Shown here piece by piece: positions 34,162 to 46,695 of a DNA stretch of 64,000 nt. Origin of the DNA: Hippasteria phrygiana (taxonomy: Eukaryota; Echinodermata; Asteroidea; Valvatida; Goniasteridae). The DNA lies in contig JAZGUH010000774.1 in NCBI GenBank assembly GCA_037893225.1, positions 62,001 through 126,000 of the forward strand, in the 5' to 3' direction. Position 1 is the first letter of the stretch. Each line of letters starts with the position of its first letter. The position numbers were made by a program, and so were the translations under genes. The notes below the pieces were generated by a model. It worked only from the letters and a program-made list of their open reading frames with translations, was not told where the DNA came from and searched no databases.

Positions 34162-37100
34162 AATACCCGAAAATTCGGATTTTTATTAATGAAATTGGAA
34201 GAACAACACCTGAACTGGATCTGAAAAGCGCCCCGAAAGAAATGCTGAAGAAATAGTGTCCGTCTAATGTATTCTAAATAAAGACGGATTTTCGGGTAAA
34301 AAAGCTATAAATCATTCACGAAGAGTCATAATGCCGTTTTTTCAACAATTTTGTACCATTCTTAATGCCCGAAAATGCCAATTTCTATTAATGAAATTGG
34401 AAGAACAACACCTGAACTGGATTTGAAAAGCGCCCCGAAGGAAATGTTAAAGAAATAGTGTCCGTCTAATGAATTTTAAATATGGACAGTTTTTCGGTGA
34501 AAAAGCTTAAAATTAGTCACAAAAGTCAGAATGACGCTTTTTCAACAATTTTGTACCATTCTGAAAGCCGTAAAATTCCAATTTTTATTAATGAAATTGG
34601 AAGAACAACACCTGAACTGGATCTGTAAAGCGCCCCGAATGAAATGGTGAAGGAATAGTGTCCGTCTAATGAATTTTAAATAAAGACTGATTTTCGTTAT
34701 CAAAAGATATAAAATCAGTCACGAAGAGTCATAATGCCGTTTTTTCAACAATGTTGTACCATTCTTAATACCCGAAAATTCCAATTTTTATTAATGAACT
34801 TGGAAGAACAACACCTGAACTGGATCTGAAAAGCGCCCCGAAGGAAATAGTGAAGAAACAGGTCCGTCTACTGAATTCTAAATATAGACGGATTTTCGTT
34901 TTAAAAAGCTAAAAATCAGTCAGGAAGAGTCAGAATGCCGTTTTTTCAACAATTTTGTACCATTCTTAATACCCGAAAATTCAAATTTTTATTAATGAAA
35001 TTGGAAGAACAACACCTGAACTGGATCTGAAAAGCGCCCCGAAAGAAATGCTGAAGAAATAGTGTCCGTCTAATGTATTCTAAATAAAGACGGATTTTCG
35101 GGTAAAAAAGCTATAAATCATTCACGAAGAGTCATAATGCCGTTTTTTCAACAATTTTGTACCATTCTTAATGCCCGAAAATGCCAATTTCTATTAATGA
35201 AATTGGAAGAACAACACCTGAACTGGATTTGAAAAGCGCCCCGAAGGAAATGTTAAAGAAATAGTGTCCGTCTAATGAATTTTAAATATGGACAGTTTTT
35301 CGGTGAAAAAGCTTAAAATTAGTCACAAAAGTCAGAATGACGCTTTTTCAACAATTTTGTACCATTCTGAAAGCCGTAAAATTCCAATTTTTATTAATGA
35401 AATTGGAAGAACAACACCTGAACTGGATCTGAAAAGCGCCCCGAATGAAATGGTGAAGGAATAGTGTCCGTCTAATGAATTTTAAATAAAGACTGATTTT
35501 CGTTATCAAAAGATATAAAATCAGTCACGAAGAGTCATAATGCCGTTTTTTCAACAATGTTGTACCATTCTTAATACCCGAAAATTCCAATTTTTATTAA
35601 TGAACTTGGAAGAACAACACCTGAACTGGATCTGAAAAGCGCCCCGAAGGAAATAGTGAAGAAACAGGTCCGTCTACTGAATTCTAAATATAGACGGATT
35701 TTCGTTTTAAAAAGCTAAAAATCAGTCAGGAAGAGTCAGAATGCCGTTTTTTCAACAATTTTGTACCATTCTTAATACCCGAAAATTCAAAGTTTTATTA
35801 ATGAAATTGGAAGAACAACACCTGAACTGGATCTGAAAAGCGCCCCGAAAGAAATGCTGAAGAAATAGTGTCCGTCTAATGTATTCTAAATAAAGACGGA
35901 TTTTCGGGTAAAAAAGCTATAAATCATTCACGAAGAGTCATAATGACGTTTTTTCAACAATTTTGTACCATTCTTAATACCCGAAAATTCCAATTTTTAT
36001 TAATGAAATTGGAAGAACAACACCTGAACTGGATCTGAAAAGCGCCCCGAAAGAAATGCTGAAGAAATAGTGTCCGTCTAATGTATTCTAAATAAAGACG
36101 GATTTTCGGGTAAAAAAGCTAAAAATCATTCACGAAGAGTCATAATGCCGTTTTTTCAACAATTTTGTACCATTCTTAATGCCCGAAAATTCCAATTTTT
36201 ATTAATGAAATTGGAAGAACAACACCTGAACTGGATTTGAAAAGCGCCCCGAAGGAAATGCTGAAGAAATAGTGTCCGTCTAATGTATTCTAAATAAAGA
36301 CGGATTTTCGGGTAAAAAAGCTATAAATCATTCACGAAGAGTCATAATGACGTTTTTTCAACAATTTTGTACCATTCTTAATGCCCGAAAATGCCAATTT
36401 CTATTAATGACATTGGAAGAACAACACCTGAACTGGATTTGAAAAGCGCCCCGAAGGAAATGTTAAAGAAATATTGTCCGTCTAATGAATTTTAAATATG
36501 GACAGTTTTTCGGTGAAAAAGCTTAAAATTAGTCACAAAAGTCAGAATGACGTTTTTTCAACAATTTTGTACCATTCTGAATGCCCTAAAATTCCAATTT
36601 TTATTAATGAAATTGGAAGAACAACACCTGAACTGGATCTGAAAAGCGCCCCGAATGAAATGGTGAAGGAATAGTGTCCGTCTAATGAATTCTAAATAAA
36701 GACTGATTTTCGTTTTAAAAAGCTAAAAATCAGTCAGGAAGAGTAATAATGCCTTTTTTTCAACAATTTTGTACCATTCTTAATACCCGAAAATTCCAAT
36801 TTTTATTAATGAAATTGGAAGAACAACACCTGAACTGGATCTGAAAAGCGCCCCGAAAGAAATGCTGAAGAAATAGTGTCCGTCTAATGTATTCTAAATA
36901 AAGACGGATTTTCGGGTAAAAAAGCTAAAAATCATTCACGAAGAGTCATAATGCCGTTTTTTCAACAATTTTGTACCATTCTTAATGCCCGAAAATTACA
37001 ATTTTTATTAATGAAATTGGAAGAACAACACCTGAACTGGATTTGAAAAGCGCCCCGAAGGAAATGTTAAAGAAATAGTTTGCGTCTAATGAATTTTAAA

Positions 37101-40100
37101 TATGGACAGTTTTTCAGTGAAAAAGCTTAAAATTAGTCACAAAAGTCAGAATGACGTTTTTTCAACAATTTTGTACCATTCTGAATGCCCTAAAATTCAA
37201 ATTTGTATTAATGAAATTGGAAGAACAACACCTGAACTGGATCTGAAAAGCGCCCCGAATGAAATGGTGAAGGAATAGTGTCCGTCTAATGAATTTTAAT
37301 TAAAGACGGATTTTCGTTTTAAAAAGCTAAAAATCAGTCAGGAAGAGTAATAATGCCGTTTTTTCAACAATTTTGTATCATTCTTAATACCCGAAAATTC
37401 CAATTTTTATTAATGAAATTGGAAGAACAACACCTGAACTGGATCTGAAAAGCGCCCCGAAAGAAATGCTGAAGAAATAGTGTCCGTCTAATGTATTCTA
37501 AATAAAGACGGATTTTCGGGTAAAAAAGCTATAAATCATTCACGAAGAGTCATAATGCCGTTTTTTCAACAATTTTGTACCATTCTTAATGCCCGAAAAT
37601 TGAAATTTTTATTAATGACATTGGAAGAACAACACCTGAACTGGATCTGAAAAGCGCCCCGAATGAAATGGTGAAGAAATAGTGTCCGTCTAATGATTTT
37701 TAAATATGGACAGTTTTTCAGTGAAAAAGCTTAAAATTCGTCACAAAAGTCAGAATGACGTTTTTTCAACAATTTTGTACCATTCTGAATGCCCTAAAAT
37801 TCCAATTTTTATTAATGAAATTGGAAGAACAACACCTGAACTGGATCTGTAAAGCCTTCCGAAAGAAATGGTGAAGGAATAGTGTCCGTCTAATGAATTT
37901 TAATTAAAGACGGATTTTCGTTTTAAAAAGCTAAAAATCAGTCAGGAAGAGTCATAATGCCGTTTTTTCAACAATTTTGTACCATTCTTAATACCCGAAA
38001 ATTCCAATTTTTATTAATGAAATTGGAAGAACAACACCTGAACTGGATCTGAAAAGCGCCCCGAAAGAAATGCTGAAGAAATAGTGTCCGTCTAATGTAT
38101 TCTAAATAAAGACGGATTTTCGGGTAAAAAAGCTATAAATCATTCACGAAGAGTCATAATGCCGTTTTTTCAACAATTTTGTACCATTCTTAATTCCCGA
38201 AAATTGAAATTTTTATTAATGAAATTGGAAGAACAACACCTGAACTGGATCTGAAAAGCGCCCCGAAAGAAATCCTGAAGAAATAGTGTCCGTCTAATGT
38301 ATTCTAAATATAGACGGATTTTCGGGTAAAAAAGCTATAAATCATTCACGAAGAGTCATAATGCCGTTTTTTCAACAATTTTGTACCATTCTTAATGCCC
38401 GAAAATGCCAATTTCTATTAATGACATTGGAAGAACAACACCTGAACTGGATTTGAAAAGCGCCCCGAAGGAAATGTTAAAGAAATAGTGTGCGTCTATA
38501 TGAATTTTAAATATGGACAGTTTTTTGGTGAAAAAGCTTAAAATTAGTCACAAAAGTCAGAATGACGTTTTTTCAACAATTTTGTACAATTCTGAATGCC
38601 CTAAAATTCCAATTTTTATTAATGAAATTGGAAGAACAACACCTGAACTGGATCTGAAAAGCGCCCCGAATGAAATGGTGAAGGAATAGTGTCCGTCTAA
38701 TGAATTTTAATTAAAGACGGATTTTCGTTTTAAAAAGCTAAAAATCAGTCAGGAAGAGTAATAATGCCGTTTTTTCAACAATTTTGTACCATTCTTAATA
38801 CCCGAAAATTCCAATTTTTATTAATGAAATTGGAAGAACAACACCTGAACTGGATCTGAAAAGCGCCCCGAAAGAAATGCTGAAGAAATAGTGTCCGTCT
38901 AATGTATTCTAAATAAAGACGGATTTTCGGGTAAAAAAGCTATAAATCATTCACGAAGAGTCATAATGCCGTTTTTTCAACAATTTTGTACCATTCTTAA
39001 TGCCCGAAAATTGAAATTTTTATTAATGACATTGGAAGAACAACACCTGAACTGGATTTGAAAAGCGCCCCGAAGGAAATGGTAAAGAAATATTGTCCGT
39101 CTAATGATTTTTAAATATGGACAGTTTTTCCGGTAAAAAAGCTTAAAATTCGTCACAAAAGTCAGAATGACGTTTTTTCAACAATTTTGTACCATTCTTA
39201 ATGCCCTAAAATTCTTCCAATTTCATTAATAAAAATTGGAATTTTCGGGTATTAAGAATCATTCTTAATACCCGAAAATTCCAATTTTTATTAATGAAAT
39301 TGGAAGAACAACACCTGAACTGGATCTGAAAAGCGCCCCGAAAGAAATGCTGAAGAAATAGTGTCCGTCTAATGTATTCTAAATAAAGACGGATTTTCGG
39401 GTAAAAAAGCTATAAATCATTCACGAAGAGTCATAATGCCGTTTTTTCAACAATTTTGTACCATTCTTAATGCCCGAAAATTGAAATTTTTATTAATGAC
39501 ATTGGAAGAACAACACCTGAACTGGATCTGAAAAGCGCCCCGAATGAAATGGTGAAGAAATAGTGTCCGTCTAATGATTTTTAAATATGGACAGTTTTTC
39601 AGTGAAAAAGCTTAAAATTCGTCACAAAAGTCAGAATGACGTTTTTTCAACAATTTTGTACCATTCTGAATGCCCTAAAATTCCAATTTTTATTAATGAA
39701 ATTGGAAGAACAACACCTGAACTGGATCTGAAAAGCGCCCCGAAAGAAATGCTGAAGAAATAGTGTCCGTCTAATGTATTCTAAATAAAGACGGATTTTC
39801 GGGTAAAAAAGCTATAAATCATTCACGAAGAGTCATAATGCCGTTTTTTCAACAATTTTGTACCATTCTTAATTCCCGAAAATTGAAATTTTTATTAATG
39901 AAATTGGAAGAACAACACCTGAACTGGATCTGAAAAGCGCCCCGAAAGAAATCCTGAAGAAATAGTGTCCGTCTAATGTATTCTAAATATAGACGGATTT
40001 TCGGGTAAAAAAGCTATAAATCATTCACGAAGAGTCATAATGCCGTTTTTTCAACAATTTTGTACCATTCTTAATGCCCGAAAATGCCAATTTCTATTAA

Positions 40101-42210
40101 TGACATTGGAAGAACAACACCTGAACTGGATTTGAAAAGCGCCCCGAAGGAAATGTTAAAGAAATAGTGTGCGTCTAATGAATTTTAAATATGGACAGTT
40201 TTTTGGTGAAAAAGCTTAAAATTAGTCACAAAAGTCAGAATGACGTTTTTTCAACAATTTTGTACCATTCTGAATGCCCTAAAATTCCAATTTTTATTAA
40301 TGAAATTGGAAGAACAACACCTGAACTGGATCTGAAAAGCGCCCCGAATGAAATGGTGAAGGAATAGTGTCCGTCTAATGAATTTTAATTAAAGACGGAT
40401 TTTCGTTTTGAAAAGCTAAAAATCAGTCAGGAAGAGTAATAATGCCGTTTTTTCAACAATTTTGTACCATTCTTAATGCCCGAAAATTGAAATTTTTATT
40501 AATGACATTGGAAGAACAACACCTGAACTGGATTTGAAAAGCGCCCCGAAGGAAATGGTAAAGAAATATTGTCCGTCTAATGATTTTTAAATATGGACAG
40601 TTTTTCCGGTAAAAAAGCTTAAAATTCGTCACAAAAGTCAGAATGACGTTTTTTCAACAATTTTGTACCATTCTTAATGCCCTAAAATTCTTCCAATTTC
40701 TTTAATAAAAATTGGAATTTTCGGGTATTAAGAATCATTCTTAATACCCGAAAATTCCTATTTTTATTAATGAAATGGTGAAGGAATAGTGTCCGTCTAA
40801 TGAATTTTAATTAAAGACGGATTTTCGTTTTAAAAAGCTAAAAATCAGTCAGGAAGAGTAATAATGCCGTTTTTTCAACAATTTCGGGGCGCTTTTCAAA
40901 TCCAGTTCAGGTGTTGTTCTTCCAATGTCATTAATAAAAATTTCAATTTTCGGGCATTAAGAATGGTACAAAATTGTTGAAAAAACGGCATTATTACTCT
41001 TCCTGACTGATTTTTAGCTTTTTAAAACGAAAATCCGTCTCTAATTAAAATTCATTAGACGGACACTATTCCTTCACCATTTCATTCGGGGCGCTTTTCA
41101 GATCCAGTTCAGGTGTTGTTCTTCCAATTTCATTAATAAAAATTGGAATTTTAGGGCATTAAGAATGGTACAAAATTGTTGAAAAAACGTCATTATGACT
41201 CTTCGTGAATGATTTATTGCTTTTTTACCCGAAAATCCGTCTTTATTTAGAATACATTAGACGGACACTATTTCTTCAGCATTTCTTTCGGGGCGCTTTT
41301 CAGATCCAGTTCAGGTGTTGTTCTTCCAATTTCATTAATAAAAATTGGAATTTTCGGGTATTAAGAATGGTACAAAATTGTTGAAAAAACGGCATTCTGA
41401 CTCTTCCTGACTGATTTTTAGCTTTTTAAAACGAAAATCCGTCTATATTTAGAATTCAGTAGACGGACCTGTTTCTTCACTATTTCCTTCGGGGCGCTTT
41501 TCAGATCCAGTTCAGGTGTTGTTCTTCAAAGTTCATTAATAAAAATTGGAATTTTCGGGTATTAAGAATGGTACAACATTGTTGAAAAACGGCATTATGA
41601 CTCTTCGTGACTGATTTTATATCTTTTGATAACGAAAATCAGTCTTTATTTAAAATCATTAGACGGACACTATTCCTTCACCATTTCATTCGGGGCGCTT
41701 TTCAGATCCAGTTCAGGTGTTGTTCTTCCAATTTCATTAATAAAAATTGGAATTTTACGGCATTCAGAATGGTACAAAATTGTTGAAAAAGCGTCATTCT
41801 GACTTTTGTGACTAATTTTAAGCTTTTTCACCGAAAAACTGTCCATATTTAAAATTCATTAGACGGACACTATTTCTTTAACATTTCCTTCGGGGCGCTT
41901 TTCAAATCCAGTTCAGGTGTTGTTCTTCCAATTTCATTAATAGAAATTGGCATTTTCGGGCATTAAGAATGGTACAAAATTGTTGAAAAAACGGCATTAT
42001 GACTCTTCGTGAATGATTTATAGCTTTTTTACCCGAAAATCCGTCTTTATTTAGAATACATTAGAGTTTTAGACGGACACTATTTCTTCAGCATTTCTTT
42101 CGGGGCGCTTTTCAGATCCAGTTCAGGTGTTGTTCTTCCAATTTCATTAATAAAAATTTGAATTTTCGGGTATTAAGAATGGTACAAAATTGTTGAAAAA
42201 ACTTACTGAG
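34162..42210. repeat. Higher-order satellite, 200-203-bp monomer, A-B-C-D unit of about 807 bp, inverted right arm
   Basis: Monomers are marked by gaacaacacctgaactgg at 34201, 34403, 34603, 34806, then 35008, 35210, 35410, 35613 and onward: about 32 forward copies. Four variants (gaaagaaatgctg, gaaggaaatgtta, gaatgaaatggtg, gaaggaaatagtg) repeat in order, and the second 807-bp block is almost identical to the first. Later copies are mosaics. Short head-to-head inversions lie at about 39213-39300 and 40690-40760. From about 40884 to the end, six to seven monomers run in reverse, and reading inward from the right end the order is again A, B, C, D. No coding frame is present. Confidence 0.93.
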
Positions 42211-43119
42211 TTGAGCTTTTTGTTTAAAATTAAAAATTTATTTAAAATTAATGAGGCTGACACTGTTTATGCACAGTTTATTCGGGGCGCCTTCACTTTC
42301 ATAACTGAATATGGGCATTTTTGCAACAAAATATGCGAAATTTATGTGAAAAGGTATATATTTCGTCCATTAGAAGTGATGTGTCACATATAACCTGGCC
42401 ATGATGAACAGCGCCCCCATTCGTACTACGGGTACGCAAGGCTACAAAATAGTGTTTTCTATTTCATTTTATTTTATTTATTTACTATAATGGATTGCTG
42501 CTTTTCTCAATATGAATTCGGCACTAGCGGCCGAAATTAACATTTTAATATGTTACTTGAAATCAAGATACAACTGATCTACATTGATATTTTATAGTTG
42601 TGTTGTCTATCGGCCACCGTATGGGTAAATGCGGACGAAGCCTCTGAACGTAAAAATAACCTGACGGGAAAATCAGGCTAGCCTGAATTCAGGCCCGAAA
42701 TTTAGGGCCAGGATCAGCCAGGTTAAAGCCCGCCCTGTTCAACCATCCAACTAGCCTACATTTAACATGAAATAAAAGGGAATCTCTCATTTTTCGAGAC
42801 AGCGCAAAAGAGGAGCAGATTTTTAAAGGTAAATTCCGTAGGCCCAATTTTTTTTGTTTTCCCCATATAGACCTCATCGCAATTTTTTTTTTACCACAAC
42901 GTTAGTTAGAAAAATCGCAAATACCCAGTCAGTGCGCAGCCTGCCCTGGTTGAGACGTCACAACGCAAATGACAATGGTCAAAAGGCATTAGGCCTATTG
43001 CTATGGAAAGTACACTAAACGGGAGTGATGTTTGTGCTTATTTCCTTCCCACACAATAATGCATTTTTACCATTGTGACGTCGCAACCAGGTGGTAGGCC
43101 TATTTGCGATAAGGCTTAT
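42211..43119. other. Degenerate satellite edge, then featureless sequence
   Basis: 42211-42310 keeps traces of the monomer (ttattcggggcgcc). The remainder shows no gene or clear repeat. Confidence 0.4.
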
Positions 43120-43390
43120 CAGGGGCGGATCCCTGTATGCTGCACAGCATACAGGGCACACTGTTAGTGGGAGTAGTGGGGCTAGGGCGGATCCAGAATT
43201 TTTTGCAGGGGTTTCTGCCCAGAAAAGGTGACTCCCACAAGCGGGGGAGGGGGGGGGGGGGGGGCTGACTGACACACTTTCTCACCGTTGGTGGCGCCAT
43301 TTAACCTCTTTCTGTTTTGTTCTTACCCATATGCAAAGGGGGGGGGGGGGGGGTTTGACCACCCCAACCCCCCCTCTAGATCCGCGCCTG
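43120..43390. mobile_element. Small TIR element with CAGGGGCGGATC ends
   Basis: Left end caggggcggatcc, right end complement caggcgcggatct; cttat flanks both sides. It contains a hairpin (ccctgtatgctgcacagcat...) and two long G runs (43247-43263, 43337-43352). The ends resemble widespread hAT-like MITEs, but the apparent 5-bp duplication does not fit hAT. Confidence 0.5.
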
Positions 43391-44284
43391 CTTATTTATG
43401 ATAGGAACAGTTCGTTATATTTTTTCTCAAATTACAATAAAAATTAGAATGACATGCAGGCCCCTAGTAATGTAGTATTTGTAAAAAAAACAGCACTTAT
43501 TTCATTACTTTGTTTTAATTGCATGACTTGATATTGATTGAATCATCTTTATGATTATGTTAAATATGTAAATAAGCACTTTCACGGTAATATGCGCTCT
43601 CTTGCTTACCGGCCAAATTTACTGCCCTTGCTGTGTATGTATCATCAATCAAAAACGTTTGCGCTTCCATATCATCATGCATTCATTCCGTGAAAGTGCT
43701 TATTATCGTGGCACCACTATATTCGCGCGTTGGCAATATTCGCACATTGGCAATCTTCGCACATTGGCAATCTTCGCGCATCACCTTTCTCCATACATGT
43801 ATGTTAAGTAATTAATTAGTAACTAAATATGGTTCCATGGGGCCCTCGCAGAATGTGATGCAATGACCATTGCGCTATGCGTGAATATGGGCCACATGTC
43901 GATTTCGGTACCACGGAGGCAGTGCGTTTGATGAGGATGACGAGATTAACTGTGCACTGATGACACTTGCCTGCCTTGGAAGTGTATTTTCTGGCAGGGC
44001 TGTACATGTATAGTCCGAGTAACTGGGACCCTTTATCGCCTTTTTAAACATTTGGACATGATCTGGTGATAGTAGGGTCCAAGTCCGTGTACGACGATTT
44101 TCTATTCATTAATTAAATACGTCTAAAATCCCAACAAAAACATCAGAATTCGCCCTTACAACGGCCACCAAAATCCTAGATACGCCACCTTCGGAACAAG
44201 TGGAGTTCCATGATCAGATGCAGGTACCAAGGTTTTCTTACCATCCAAATAAAAAGTGAAATTTACCGTTTAATTCCCAGAGAC

Positions 44285-45037
44285 CAGGGTTGATAAAAAT
44301 CATGACTTTTCACTTAAAAAAAGAAAGAAAAACATTCAGATTTTTTTGATTTAAATCGGATTTGTTTTATTTAAATCAATTTTTTTGATTTTTTTTTACC
44401 ATTGTACCATTTGCATAAAACATTTGTTTTAAATAAGTCAATTTAAATAACCATCATTGAAAGTCAAGTACAAATGTATAACCACATTGTTCATGAAATC
44501 AGTACTGAAATCCCTTTCTAAATAATTATATTCTTTTCTAGAATACATTTGTCTTAAAATCTCTGTTACAGCATCACCCTGCACATTTCTCATCCAAGTT
44601 CATAACAGGAACCCCCCCCCCCCCCCCCCACACACACAACCATGGTGGAATGAAACTATTTAATGCAGCCACCATAAATATAACCATGTAGGCATGTACA
44701 GTATGTTTTATTTTCTTTTGAAGTAGATTTTTTTAGAGTCGGAACAGATTGCATACAATGTACAAACCGTTACCCTAATAACCCTAGGGTGTGTGAAAAA
44801 TCATCATCTGAGAATTGAGGACTGTTAGGGTTAAGACATCATGGATTGCAAATCAAACAATGTTAGGTTTAATAATCAGCTTCCATCTCTGATCTTGTTT
44901 TCAAATCATGTTTATGTGCAAGGGCGGATACAGAACACAATTTTTTGGCTGAGTTTTGTGGGTGGGTGTACGCAGTGGCTGCCTTTTTGCGACGTCAGTA
45001 ATGTGCCCACATTACATTGAGCTATGTGCCTATCAAT

Positions 45038-45075
<38 letters not shown>

Positions 45076-45745
45076 CCACCCCACCTCTGAGGTGGGGATT
45101 GTCACTTTTAAAGTGACAAAATCCCCACCTCTGGGGCAAAGTAGCCCAATCCCAACCTAAATGAGGGTGGGAATTAGAATTTTGATGCTATTATGTACAT
45201 GTATGGTTTAGGTTTTGATTAAAAAAGCCTTACAAAAAGATCGAGGTGGGGTAGGGTGGGGGTTGGGTGGGGTGGGGGGTTGGGTGGGGTGGGGGGTTGG
45301 GTGGGGTGGGGGATGGGGTGGGGGTTGGGTTGGGTGGAGGCGTCAGGGGATGGGGAATTAATTAATAGGTGCATTACATGCATTGAGTTAAACCTACATG
45401 TATGTACATGTACACGTACTAAGAGATGAATACTGTACAATACATGTAGGTAGTACCGGTACATTACTTCAGAATCATATGCATTGTACACAAGATAAAT
45501 GTAGTACAATGTTTTACGAAAATGTTCTTTTACATCCCTTTAGAGTGAGTACATGTATAAGCGATTTAAAGTTATTGAAAGTCAGGTTTGAATAACAGAC
45601 ATTGTTTTTACATTGAAAAATAGCAGAAATAGAAAGAAAATAGAAACGTGATTTTTATTAGTGATTTTTTTGATTTTTTTCCATTGATTTAAATCATGAT
45701 TTAAATCAATGATTTAAATCGAGTAAATTAAACCAAACAACCCTG
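44285..45745. mobile_element. hAT-type non-autonomous element, 8-bp TSD
   Basis: Ends CAGGGTTG and CAACCCTG are perfect inverted repeats, and ccagagac flanks both sides (44277-44284 and 45746-45753), the 8-bp duplication typical of hAT. Subterminal gatttaaatc repeats occur near both ends. The interior has no transposase and holds C homopolymers (44612-44629, 45040-45073) and a G-rich minisatellite. Confidence 0.85.
45244..45345. repeat. G-rich minisatellite (ggttgggtggggtggggg)
   Basis: Four to five tandem units of about 21 bp with repeated GGGG runs; G-quadruplex formation is plausible. Confidence 0.8.
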
Positions 45746-46333
45746 CCAGAGACACCCGCAGAACATTTCTTTTCGCTGTCTTGGAGTTCAAATCGGACCG
45801 ACACGTCCGTTGTACCACTCACGAAACAGTCGCCGGCATAAACAGATTGTTGCGCGGTGCCTGCGGGCGCTGCGCATCAGGGTGACGTCATGCAAGGTCG
45901 AGGGGTCACGATTTGAACTCCACAAGACAGCGAAAAGACATGTTCTGCGGGTGTCTCTGGGAATTAAACGGTAAATTTCACTTTTTATTTGGATAGTAAG
46001 TAAACCTTGGTACCTGCATCTGATCATGGAACTCCACTTGTTCCGAAGGTGGCGTATCTAGGATTTTGGTGGCCGTTGTAAGGGTGAATTCTGATGTTTT
46101 TGTTGGGATTTTAGACGTATTTAATTAATGAATAGAAAATCGCCGTACATGTACTTGGACCCTACTATTGCCAGATCATGTCCAAATGTTTAAAAAGGCG
46201 ATAAAGGGTCCAAGTTACTCGGACTAGTACATGTACATGTACATGTAGCAACATGGGAGAATAGAAGTATTAGTCAAAGGCTCTATTTATTTTCTTCATG
46301 TGAGAGAAATTTCGTATTTAGGTGCGCCAAAAA

Positions 46334-46546
46334 AAGCCAGTTCGGTATCTCAAAGGTCAAAGGTTATTCGGGATAATATTGCTGACTTAATTTCACGCCA
46401 TGTTATACGAATGCCCATTCTGATTTAATTTTACACGTGTAGGTTGTGCGACCACCTTTGTGTTCACACGCGTGCATAAGGTCACGCGGGTCATTCAGGA
46501 TAAAATGTCATTGTTCACATGCGTAGTTGAAATACCGAACTGGCTT
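46334..46546. mobile_element. Candidate MITE with aagccagttcggtat ends
   Basis: aagccagttcggtatctc at the left and gaaataccgaactggctt at the right are inverted repeats of about 18 bp. No ORF; target duplication not resolved. Confidence 0.5.
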
Positions 46547-46572
46547 ATTGCCAATGCGTGGATAGGCCTAGC

Positions 46573-46695
46573 ATTAAAGACGCAGGCTCGTCAATGACCT
46601 TGCGACTGCCATCTCTTACACGTTAAAAAAGTCGCCTCTTTCATTGCGAGTGACTGAGGGCGCTTTTGTAAATAGTGACGAACCTGCATCTTTAA
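46573..46695. mobile_element. Candidate 123-bp MITE with ttaaagacgcagg ends
   Basis: ttaaagacgcaggctcgtca and tgacgaacctgcatctttaa are 20-bp inverted repeats with two mismatches, ending in TTAA on both sides. Confidence 0.5.

Larger units (their letters stand above)
44011..46226. mobile_element. Long-TIR element (MULE-like or foldback), host of a hAT insertion
   Basis: Left arm 44011-44284 and right arm about 45950-46226 are inverted copies of roughly 275 bp (tagtccgagtaact ... complement). Counting sequence beyond the hAT insertion, the arms reach about 320 bp around a spacer of about 110 bp, so the original element was about 750 bp. Both flanks read gtacatgta, a possible 9-bp duplication as in Mutator-like elements. 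However, that word is a common simple repeat here, so the duplication is weak evidence. No ORF. Confidence 0.75.

Noticed and set aside
31609..42210. CRISPR-like array
   Set aside because: Units are about 202 bp and homologous throughout with no spacers; the context is eukaryotic.
42190..42393. 67-codon plus frame at the satellite edge
   Set aside because: The sequence is a degenerate satellite monomer.
42514..42533. gaattcggcactagcggccg resembles a cloning adaptor (EcoRI/NotI-like)
   Set aside because: Not an exact known adaptor, and the flanking sequence shows no vector; probably chance. Read data would settle it.
43120..43390. Confident hAT assignment for the CAGGGGCGGATC element
   Set aside because: Only 5 bp (cttat) match between flanks, not the 8 bp expected for hAT; left unclassified.
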